Positions 1 to 5,929 of a stretch of 7,364 nucleotides of DNA are shown in pieces (the first letter of the stretch is position 1; every line of letters starts with the position of its first letter). Origin of the DNA: an uncultured Selenomonas sp. (GTDB taxonomy: Bacteria > Bacillota > Negativicutes > Selenomonadales > Selenomonadaceae). The DNA lies in contig CALYVJ010000076.1 in the NCBI GenBank assembly GCA_945494195.1, positions 1 to 7,364 on the forward strand, written 5' to 3'. The notes below the pieces were generated by a model. That model made no database searches and was not told the DNA's origin. It worked only from the letters and a program-made list of their open reading frames with translations. The position numbers were made by a program, and so were the translations under genes.

Positions 1-1038
1 GCATGGTCCGATTGCATGGGTCGGCACGCAGGCCTTGGCAAACAGCGGGCACTGCGGCGGCGTCACGATACCGCGGAGCACTTCGCCACAGCGGCAGGCC
101 GTCTTCTTTGGCGCCGGGAGCTCTGCCACCGCCAGCGGCATGACCTCTTCAATATCATAGGACTTATACGCCTCCCGCATCTTGAGCCCCGATAAAGGCA
201 CAACGCCCATGCCGCGCCAGCCCGTATCTACCGGTTCATAAACCGTATCCGTAATGCGCTGGGATACCAGATTCCCCTCCGGCCGTACAACGGCCTCGTA
301 TTCATTTTCCACTTTTGCTTCCCCGCTCTTTACCTGCTTGACCAGCCGGTAAAGGGCACGCAGAATCTGTAACGGTTCAAACCCCGTAACCACACCCGGT
401 ACATGATACTTCGCGACGATGGGCTCGTAGATTCCCGTCCCTGTCACCACGGAAACATGTCCCGGCAGGATAAAGCCATCCACATGCACCTGCTCGTCAC
501 TGAGCAGCACCTCCATGACCGGCGGCACGAGTTTTTGCGCCGACAACATGAAGAGATTCTTTATGCCCTGCTGCGCAGCAGCCAGAACGGTAGCCGCCGC
601 CGTTGGCACCGTCGTCTCAAAACCGACCGCCAGGAATATTACCTTCTTGTCCGGATTTTCCCTTGCTATCGGGATCGAATCCAGCGGGGAATACACAATG
701 CGTATATCCGCACCATTGGTCTTAGCTTCCCCCAGGCTGGACTTCGTCCCTGGAACCTTCAGCATATCGCCAAAGGTCGTGATGATGACCTCTGGATGCT
801 GGGCATAGGCAATGGCCTTGTCCATGTAGTCATCGGGCGTCACGCATACGGGACATCCAGGCCCTGAAACAAGCTCCACATTGTCCGGCAGCAATTGGCG
901 AATGCCCGCCCGGAAAATCGAAACCGTATGGGTGCCGCAGACCTCCATAAAACGGAGTTTACGTCCCACCTCATCGGCCATTGTTTTGATTTCTGCTACC
1001 AGCCTTTGCGCCAGTTCACGTTCCTCTTTCTTATTCAT
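1..1038 (-). CDS. hypD: HypD, hydrogenase Fe(CN)2CO assembly scaffold (3' end cut by window edge)
   Basis: HypD works with HypC as the scaffold on which the Fe(CN)2CO group of the [NiFe] site is built in the cytoplasm; it carries a [4Fe-4S] cluster and redox-active cysteines. I read 346 codons with no stop before position 1. Visible family motifs, by residue: EVCGTHT (32-38, C34), GPGCPVC (59-65, C62 and C65), AVGFETT (137-143), SAQKLVPP, PGHVS and GFEPLQIL, then the C-terminal cysteine region with C315, C317, C330, C337 and C346. The family is usually about 360-380 residues, so only a short tail is missing. The ATG at 1038 lies inside the end of hypC (ATGAATAA, 8-nt overlap), with AGGAG about 10 nt upstream, so translation is probably coupled. 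Nothing looks broken. Identity is very secure. Confidence 0.97.
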   Translation of the reverse strand, partial: MNKKEERELAQRLVAEIKTMADEVGRKLRFMEVCGTHTVSIFRAGIRQLLPDNVELVSGPGCPVCVTPDDYMDKAIAYAQHPEVIITTFGDMLKVPGTKSSLGEAKTNGADIRIVYSPLDSIPIARENPDKKVIFLAVGFETTVPTAAATVLAAAQQGIKNLFMLSAQKLVPPVMEVLLSDEQVHVDGFILPGHVSVVTGTGIYEPIVAKYHVPGVVTGFEPLQILRALYRLVKQVKSGEAKVENEYEAVVRPEGNLVSQRITDTVYEPVDTGWRGMGVVPLSGLKMREAYKSYDIEEVMPLAVAELPAPKKTACRCGEVLRGIVTPPQCPLFAKACVPTHAIGPC

Positions 1039-1288
1039 GAGCCACCGACTCCTCTAGCGAAGCTACAGTTCGTGGCGCACCATTCATTTCTGCCAGCAGT
1101 GCATTGGTTTCCTCCGCATCCTTCTCATCGACAATCTGCATGGCAAACCCCGCATGTACGAGAACAAAATCCCCGACCTTGGCCTCTGGCAGCAGCATCA
1201 TGGAAACTTCACGGCTAACCCCCGAAATCTCAACCCTGCCAATGGCATTTTCTATTTCAAGCACTTTTGCTGGTACTGCAAGACACAT
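1031..1288 (-). CDS. hypC: HypC, hydrogenase maturation chaperone (HypC/HupF family)
   Basis: Small cytoplasmic chaperone of 85 residues, usual for the family. With HypD it carries the Fe(CN)2CO unit and delivers it to the large-subunit precursor. The start is the family signature MCLAVP, in which Cys2 (exposed after Met removal) is the functional residue. A second family signature, HAGFA, sits at about residues 45-49, followed by an acidic helix rich in D, E and A. The ATG at 1288 is preceded by AAGGAG at 7-nt spacing, and this site overlaps the TAA of the upstream protease gene, so the two are tightly linked. The last codons overlap the hypD start by 8 nt. Placement directly before hypD fits their known partnership. 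Confidence 0.97.
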   Translation of the reverse strand: MCLAVPAKVLEIENAIGRVEISGVSREVSMMLLPEAKVGDFVLVHAGFAMQIVDEKDAEETNALLAEMNGAPRTVASLEESVAHE

Positions 1289-1299
1289 ATTACCGCTCC

Positions 1300-1899
1300 T
1301 TATCCTCTAGTCCTGATAACCTCTTCCGCTACGACGCCGAAATCCATCGCATCAGGAACTTTCTTTTTCACCGGCTCGATTCCCCAGCCGCGAAGTTTTT
1401 CCAGAGCTGTTTCCACCACCTGAGGCAGCAGCTTCTGCATACCGGCGGACAACTCCACGCCAGCCTCCAGGTCAAAGGGCTGGGCACCGATCACGATCAC
1501 CTCGGGAATCTTATGGCCTGTCACCGTCAACAGTCCTAAGACGTCCTGTATTCCCACTTCGTGGGCCGACAATTTGTCCTGAAAATGCTCCATGACATTG
1601 TCGTTGTGGAAGCAGAACATCGTTCCCGGGTCCGCCCCGCCATTGATGGAATCAATGACCAAGAGTTTATTGGTTCCCGTTACATACTGGGTAAGCTCAA
1701 TCCCCAGGGTACCGCCATCCACCAACTGGACGTTTTCCGGGAATTCATAGTGGGCATCGAGATATTCCACCACCCGAACGCCAAATCCTTCATCCCGCAG
1801 GATTACATTGCCTACCCCAAGGACCGTTACTTCCGACCGGTGCAGGACGTTGTCGATGCTCGAAACGCGTTCCGAGCCGTTTCCAAATACATCAGCCAT
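1300..1899 (-). CDS. hyaD: [NiFe] hydrogenase maturation endopeptidase (HyaD/HybD family)
   Basis: Nickel-dependent cytoplasmic protease that removes the C-terminal tail of the large-subunit precursor after nickel insertion, the last step before the active site closes. The 199 residues contain the family signature VLGVGN...RDEGFGVR (residues 26-42). The three metal ligands known from E. coli HybD (E16, D62, H93) align here with E37, D83 and H113. The protein has about 21 extra residues before the core compared with HybD. No in-frame ATG, GTG or TTG lies between the first ATG and the motif, so the long N-terminus appears real. The start overlaps the hypB stop (ATGGCTGA) with only a modest purine-rich site upstream, which suggests coupling to hypB. 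The gene lies between hypB and hypC rather than next to the structural genes. The hyaD symbol is by family; the exact subfamily is uncertain. Confidence 0.93.
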   Translation of the reverse strand: MADVFGNGSERVSSIDNVLHRSEVTVLGVGNVILRDEGFGVRVVEYLDAHYEFPENVQLVDGGTLGIELTQYVTGTNKLLVIDSINGGADPGTMFCFHNDNVMEHFQDKLSAHEVGIQDVLGLLTVTGHKIPEVIVIGAQPFDLEAGVELSAGMQKLLPQVVETALEKLRGWGIEPVKKKVPDAMDFGVVAEEVIRTRG

Positions 1900-2554
1900 T
1901 TTTCTTCCCCGCCACTTTTTCTTTCAACCACGCACACCATGCATCGATTCCCTGCTCCGTCGTGCAGGAAACCTCCAGCACCTTCATCCCGGGATGAAGG
2001 GTGGTAATATCCTCCTTGGCCGACTCCATGTCAAAATTGCAATAGGGCAGAATATCGACTTTATTCAGCAGGGCAATGGCCGATTCCTTGAAGATCAACG
2101 GATATTTCAGTGGTTTGTCATCGCCTTCGGTAATCGACAATACCACCGCCTTGTCGTCCTCACCGACGGCAAACTCTGCGGGACAGACCAGATTGCCAAC
2201 GTTTTCGACAATCAGCAAATCCAAATTATCAAGATCCATCTGCTTAGCAACCTTCTGCACCATAGGGGCATCCAGATGACAGCCACCCGCAGTGTTTATT
2301 TGGATGACGGGAACCCCATGCCGCTCAATGCGGTCCGCATCTTTGCTGGTGAAGAGATCCCCCTCAATGACAGCCATCTTGAGCTCATCTTTGAGCTTTT
2401 CCATCGTCTTTTCCAGCACCGATGTCTTACCGGCCCCCGGCGATCCCATCAGATTGACAACATATACGCCCTTGGCGGCAAACATCGCCTGGTTTTCCGC
2501 CGCAATGCGGTCGTTCTCTCCCAAAATATTTTTCATGACCTGAATCTCTGCCAT
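1892..2554 (-). CDS. hypB: HypB, nickel-insertion GTPase (core form without N-terminal CxxCGC motif)
   Basis: SIMIBI-class GTPase of 220 residues that, with HypA, loads nickel into the hydrogenase large subunit. Visible motifs: Walker A GSPGAGKT (37-44), a VIEGD segment (62-66), INTAGGCHLD (86-95) with the metal ligands C92 and H93, VENVGNLVCPAEF (116-128) with C124, and NKVD (164-167) for guanine recognition. The C92/C124 spacing of 32 matches the E. coli G-domain metal site (C166, H167, C198). The protein begins almost directly at the G domain: it has neither the CxxCGC nickel motif nor the His-rich stretch found at the N-terminus of many HypB proteins. The ATG at 2554 has GGAGGTGG upstream, inside the end of hypA, with a 1-nt gap between genes. 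It overlaps the protease gene by 8 nt. Confidence 0.97.
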   Translation of the reverse strand: MAEIQVMKNILGENDRIAAENQAMFAAKGVYVVNLMGSPGAGKTSVLEKTMEKLKDELKMAVIEGDLFTSKDADRIERHGVPVIQINTAGGCHLDAPMVQKVAKQMDLDNLDLLIVENVGNLVCPAEFAVGEDDKAVVLSITEGDDKPLKYPLIFKESAIALLNKVDILPYCNFDMESAKEDITTLHPGMKVLEVSCTTEQGIDAWCAWLKEKVAGKKNG

Positions 2555-2555
2555 G

Positions 2556-2897
2556 TTAGTCCACCTCCAAATACTCTACTTTCATCTCACGGCCGGAAAT
2601 CGTCGTCAGGACCCCGTCTTTACATTCCGGGCACCAAAAATCATAATGCTCGATGTGGAACTCTTTGCCGCATTTGCTGCATTTCCCCATGAGGGGAACC
2701 TTCTTGATGACCAGTTTTGCTCCCTCGGCAATCGTCCCCTTCACCAGCATTTCAAACGAAAACCGCAGCGATTCCTGCTCCACACCGGACATTTCGCCGA
2801 TCAGCAGACCGACCTCAGCGATCCGCTTGGCTTCGTTCTGTTTTCCATAATCCAGGGCAATATCCAAAATGCCCTCCGCCAGCGCCATTTCATGCAT
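2556..2897 (-). CDS. hypA: HypA, hydrogenase nickel metallochaperone with zinc site
   Basis: Small cytoplasmic nickel chaperone that pairs with HypB. The 113 residues match the usual family length. The N-terminus is the classic MHEMAL, where the amino group and His2 bind nickel. A structural zinc site is formed by two CxxC pairs, C73/C76 and C89/C92. An E-rich segment (EMSGVEQESLRFSFE, about 35-49) is the conserved family helix. The ATG at 2897 is preceded by AGGAGG with 7-nt spacing. It is the first gene after the hairpin terminator at 2951-2978 and starts the hyp block. It is followed after 1 nt by hypB, matching the HypA-HypB functional pair. Confidence 0.97.
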   Translation of the reverse strand: MHEMALAEGILDIALDYGKQNEAKRIAEVGLLIGEMSGVEQESLRFSFEMLVKGTIAEGAKLVIKKVPLMGKCSKCGKEFHIEHYDFWCPECKDGVLTTISGREMKVEYLEVD

Positions 2898-2904
2898 AGT
2901 TTTT

Positions 2905-2930
2905 CCTCCTGCACCTCAAGGCCTCCTGCA
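2905..2930 (-). repeat. Duplicated TGCAGGAGG, twin ribosome-binding-like sites before hypA
   Basis: On the minus strand TGCAGGAGG occurs twice, at 2930-2922 and 2913-2905, 17 nt apart. The copy nearest the gene is the hypA Shine-Dalgarno; the other is too far from any start codon to serve hypA directly. It may be a ribosome standby site, a leftover duplication, or chance in a purine-rich leader. Confidence 0.5.
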
Positions 2931-2944
2931 GCCTATCTGTACAT

Positions 2945-2978
2945 AACAAAGGGACCGCCGCATTATAGCAGCGGTCCC
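2945..2978 (-). terminator. Intrinsic terminator/attenuator between the 80-aa gene and hypA
   Basis: Read on the minus strand, GGGACCGCTGC is followed by a 6-nt loop TATAAT and then GCGGCGGTCCC. This makes an 11-bp GC-rich stem with one G-U wobble, followed directly by TTTGTT. The two G residues upstream could extend the stem by wobble pairs. This is a convincing intrinsic terminator shape with a short, imperfect U-tract. It lies in the only gap of about 100 nt within the operon (2898-2997). Partial read-through would give more of the structural subunits than of the Hyp proteins. How well it terminates cannot be judged from sequence. Confidence 0.75.
2962..2970 (-). promoter_or_regulatory. 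Possible extended -10 promoter (TGCTATAAT) inside the terminator hairpin
   Basis: The hairpin loop is a perfect -10 hexamer, TATAAT, preceded by TGC, which gives an extended -10 element on the minus strand. The best -35 candidate, TTAGTA at 16-nt spacing, matches only half the consensus. A transcript starting about 7 nt downstream would begin within the 3' arm of the stem, could not form the hairpin, and would read straight into hypA. The hexamer could simply be an AT-rich loop, so confidence is low to moderate. Confidence 0.35.
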
Positions 2979-2997
2979 CCTCATACTAACGCATCAA

Positions 2998-3240
2998 TTA
3001 CAAAGCAGCCTCAAGACCACGTGCGCTGAATACGCCGATAATATCCATAAGCTTTGTCTTGGCCGGTGCATAATCTACCACCGTTTCGCCATCATGTGCA
3101 TGGATATGGACAAAGAGCACACCCGGAAGCCCCAACAGAGCCTTCTCAACCTCTTTGGCGTTTTCTTCCGTATAGCCTTTTACAAAGAACTGGAGACGCG
3201 TGTTGCCGTTTGTCTCCCCACAGCCGCATTCTTTACACAT
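2998..3240 (-). CDS. 80-aa putative metal-binding protein: HypB-like CxxCGCG N-terminus plus HMA-like domain
   Basis: I do not know a gene name for this protein. It begins MCKECGCGETN; E. coli HypB begins MCTTCGCGEGN, the known high-affinity nickel site of that protein. After this, residues 15-80 have a pattern like the ferredoxin-like HMA fold: strand 15-20, helix 25-37, LPGV turn, strand 41-46, strand 52-57 and helix 61-74. The usual HMA CxxC in the first loop is absent. An HxHxH cluster (H45, H47, H49) follows the second strand. The ATG at 3240 has AAGGAG at 9-nt spacing. It lies 38 nt after the cytochrome gene and before the terminator, so it should be expressed with the structural subunits. 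I infer a nickel-binding accessory or storage protein for hydrogenase maturation, which fits the neighbouring HypB lacking this motif. Copper or zinc binding, or a redox role, is also possible. Confidence 0.85.
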   Translation of the reverse strand: MCKECGCGETNGNTRLQFFVKGYTEENAKEVEKALLGLPGVLFVHIHAHDGETVVDYAPAKTKLMDIIGVFSARGLEAAL

Positions 3241-3278
3241 AATCTGATTCTCCTTTTATCTGACTGATAGGTTACGTT

Positions 3279-3980
3279 TTACTTTGCCTCTTTCGGCGGT
3301 TCTACCTCATTGGCATCCTTCGGAACATGCTCCAGGAATTTCACCCCAGAGAACATCGACGAAGCTTCGCCCTCAGCCTCCATGATATCTGCCCGCAGTA
3401 CCATGTAGACATGACCGATGGCAAAGAGGATGATGAGCCATGCGACGATATGATGTACCCAATGGGTCATCATCTCACCGCCCAGGACTACATTGACCCA
3501 GCCGAAAAGCAGGCCGCCGATTTCCGACGGTTCCGTCATATAGTACATAGCAAAGCCCGTGAGGATCTCCACCAGTACCATTGCGTAGAGGCCGGCATAC
3601 GAGGAGCGTGCCAGCGGGTTGCGCAAAAACGGCGCATGCTTCGGTTTCAAAAGCATGTAGTGAAGGGCCACATCAATGGTTTCACTATAAAAATGACCTT
3701 CCCATACGCGTGGGAAAAGACGATCTCCCTTGTTCACGATGAAGCCATAAATGCGCAGGATAAAAGCCGCACAGAAGGCAAACGCCGCGATAAAGTGGAT
3801 ATTTCTTACCCAGTCCATGGACATGGATGTGTAGGTCGGTTCAATGCCCAGCACAGTCACCGGTTTGGTAACCAGCAGCGCCGTGATGAACAGCACGACG
3901 ATAGCCAGCACCATGATCCAATGGAAAATCCGCAAATACGGACTGAACAGGTAGTAGATTTTACGCTTTTCTTCTTTCAT
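3279..3980 (-). CDS. hyaC: Hydrogenase b-type cytochrome subunit, membrane anchor (HyaC/HydC family)
   Basis: Integral membrane di-heme cytochrome b of 233 residues that anchors the hydrogenase dimer and passes its electrons to quinone. Four hydrophobic helices are visible, at about residues 18-38, 58-82, 128-148 and 173-195. Likely heme ligands are H20 (FHW), H62 (IHF), H176 and H190. The spacings H20-H62 (42) and H176-H190 (14) equal those recalled for the Wolinella HydC ligands (25/67 and 186/200). The N-terminus is basic and the C-terminus is a soluble charged tail ending in a P, E and K-rich stretch. The ATG at 3980 has a purine-rich GGAAGGGAA upstream and lies 35 nt after the large-subunit stop. 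The position after the large subunit is standard for group 1 uptake hydrogenases. Confidence 0.95.
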   Translation of the reverse strand: MKEEKRKIYYLFSPYLRIFHWIMVLAIVVLFITALLVTKPVTVLGIEPTYTSMSMDWVRNIHFIAAFAFCAAFILRIYGFIVNKGDRLFPRVWEGHFYSETIDVALHYMLLKPKHAPFLRNPLARSSYAGLYAMVLVEILTGFAMYYMTEPSEIGGLLFGWVNVVLGGEMMTHWVHHIVAWLIILFAIGHVYMVLRADIMEAEGEASSMFSGVKFLEHVPKDANEVEPPKEAK

Positions 3981-4015
3981 TCTACTGTTCCCTTCCTTTC
4001 CATCCGGTATCCGGC

Positions 4016-5929
4016 TTATTTCTCAACGTGCGTGCCCGAATACGGATCCGTGGTGATGACGTTTATCTTCTCGCCTTTCGCATTGAACATATGCGTTGCA
4101 CAAGCCATGCACGGGTCGAAGGAACGGACGACCTTGACAATCTCGAGCGGCTTGTCCGGAACCTTGACCTGTGTGTCCATCATAGCCATCTCATAAGCGC
4201 CGTGGCCGGCCTTATCATCACGCGGGCAAGCACTCCAGGTCGTCGGAACGATGCACTGGTAGTTGTCCGTCTTGCCATCCTTGATGGCAATATAGTGGGA
4301 CAGTGCCCCGCGCGGAGCCTCGTAGATGCCAACGCCTTCGCACTCTTTCGGCCAGGTCGACGGGTCCCATTTCTCGTTGCTCGCGACTTTCGTATCGCCA
4401 GTCTTGAGGTTGGCAATGAGCTTGTCGAAGAAGTACTTGTTGATCTCGGCAGCCAGCTGGCAGTCGAGTGCACGGGCAGCCGTACGGCCGACCATCGTCG
4501 GGAGCCAGACTTCCGGAGCCAGGCCGAGGACCTTCGATACGGCATCGATCTGATCCATCATCATTTTCTCCGCCCAAGTCAGCTCGCCGAGCAATCCCTT
4601 CTTAGCCTTGACATAGATAATGATATAGCGGGCCAGCGGACCGACCTCGCAGAGCTTGCCATTCCATTTCGGCGTCTTGAGCCAGGAGTACTTGCCCGTC
4701 TCATTGAGAGCCTTCCACTCGGTAGCCGAGCCCTCTTTCGGCCCCGTGTATTTCGGCGAGGTGACGCCATCCCACGGGTTCAGTGCAGCTTCACTCTTAG
4801 CCGGATACTCGTACCAAGAGTGATCGACGCTCTCGGTAAATACCTTGCGGTCCGCAAAATCCTCGCCATTGACCTCGGTGACTTTGCAGCCAGCGAGCCC
4901 CTTACCGAAGTCTTCAACAACACCATTGCAGCGGATCAGCAGATTCTTGAAGAAGCCACCGTTCTTCGTGCCGCTGAACGGCTCTTCCGGATAAGCACCA
5001 TAGCCGAGCACGCAGGTCTTGGCCATACCACCGCCATCGACACGGCCAGCTTTGACGTAAGCAGAGCCAATCGCCAGAAGATCCGGCAGATAATAGTTGT
5101 TGACCAGCGAACGGCCCATGTTGATAGCACGATCGACGATGTCGAGGCGGGCCGTATTGACCGGTGCATTGCCGTCCTCCAGCGAGATGGAGCACGGCAT
5201 ACCGCCGACAACATAGTGCGGATGCGGGTTCTTGCCGCCGAAGATGACGTGCGGCGTAACCAGCTCACGCTGCTTGTCGAGCATCTCGAGATAGTGAGCT
5301 ACAGCCAGGAGATGAACCTCTGGCGGCAGCAGTTTGTAATCCGGATGGTCCCACCAATTTGCCGAGAAAATGCCGAGCTGGCCGCTCTCGACAATAGCCT
5401 TGACCTTTTCCTGGATCTGCGCAAAATACTGCGGCGTGGCAGCCGGGAAATCATGCTCAAAAGCCTCCGTTACCGACGTGCCCGGAGCACGGAAGGGAAG
5501 CTTATAGGTATTCAAGACAGTATTCTGCAGGTTAGCGGTAGCAAGGGGGTCAGCGGCAGCTGCCTCCAGCGGACTTACCCAGTCCAGGGCATGCAGATGG
5601 TAAAAATGGACAATGTGGTCCTGTACCGTCAGCGTAGCTGCCATGATGTTGCGGATATAATGAGCGTTCTTCGGAATCGTGATGCCCAGAGCATCCTCCA
5701 CCGCGCGGACAGCCCCCAATGCATGGGCCGTCGTGCAAACGCCGCAAATGCGCTGGATATATGCCCAAGCATCACGCGGATCACGGTCCTTCATGACGAG
5801 CTCAAGACCGCGCCATGCTGTACCGGACGAAAGGGCATCGGTTACCTTGCCCGTTGCTTCATCTACCTGAACCTCAACACGAAGATGACCTTCGATACGG
5901 GTTACCGGATCTACTACTACGTGTTTCAT
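4016..5929 (-). CDS. hyaB: [NiFe] hydrogenase large (catalytic) subunit, precursor form
   Basis: Catalytic subunit of 637 residues that binds the NiFe(CN)2CO site and splits H2. The N-terminal signature is RIEGH (11-15) and RICGVCTTAH (60-69), with nickel ligands C62 and C65. The C-terminal signature is DPCMACATH (605-613), with C607 and C610; all four ligands are Cys, with no selenocysteine. GGKNPHPHYVVGG in the middle is another conserved block. By family rule the protease cuts after H613, leaving a 24-residue propeptide, longer than the roughly 15 residues of many relatives. The start codon follows the small-subunit stop directly (TAAATG), so translation is coupled. It has no signal peptide of its own and is carried out by the small subunit's Tat signal. 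The symbol follows the E. coli hya naming by role; the exact subgroup is not settled. Confidence 0.97.
   Translation of the reverse strand: MKHVVVDPVTRIEGHLRVEVQVDEATGKVTDALSSGTAWRGLELVMKDRDPRDAWAYIQRICGVCTTAHALGAVRAVEDALGITIPKNAHYIRNIMAATLTVQDHIVHFYHLHALDWVSPLEAAAADPLATANLQNTVLNTYKLPFRAPGTSVTEAFEHDFPAATPQYFAQIQEKVKAIVESGQLGIFSANWWDHPDYKLLPPEVHLLAVAHYLEMLDKQRELVTPHVIFGGKNPHPHYVVGGMPCSISLEDGNAPVNTARLDIVDRAINMGRSLVNNYYLPDLLAIGSAYVKAGRVDGGGMAKTCVLGYGAYPEEPFSGTKNGGFFKNLLIRCNGVVEDFGKGLAGCKVTEVNGEDFADRKVFTESVDHSWYEYPAKSEAALNPWDGVTSPKYTGPKEGSATEWKALNETGKYSWLKTPKWNGKLCEVGPLARYIIIYVKAKKGLLGELTWAEKMMMDQIDAVSKVLGLAPEVWLPTMVGRTAARALDCQLAAEINKYFFDKLIANLKTGDTKVASNEKWDPSTWPKECEGVGIYEAPRGALSHYIAIKDGKTDNYQCIVPTTWSACPRDDKAGHGAYEMAMMDTQVKVPDKPLEIVKVVRSFDPCMACATHMFNAKGEKINVITTDPYSGTHVEK

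Noticed and set aside
403..867. Plus-strand open frame of 154 codons
   Set aside because: Antisense shadow of hypD, aligned with its codons; no family resemblance.
1808..2692. Plus-strand open frame of 294 codons
   Set aside because: Antisense to hypB and parts of hypA and the protease gene; those three are secure from motifs.
4004..4015. CCGGATACCGG inverted repeat between large subunit and cytochrome genes as a terminator
   Set aside because: The stem is only 4 bp with a 3-nt loop and no U-tract follows.
3327..4196. Plus-strand open frame of 289 codons
   Set aside because: Antisense shadow of the cytochrome b gene, with His/Asp/Arg-rich low-complexity translation.
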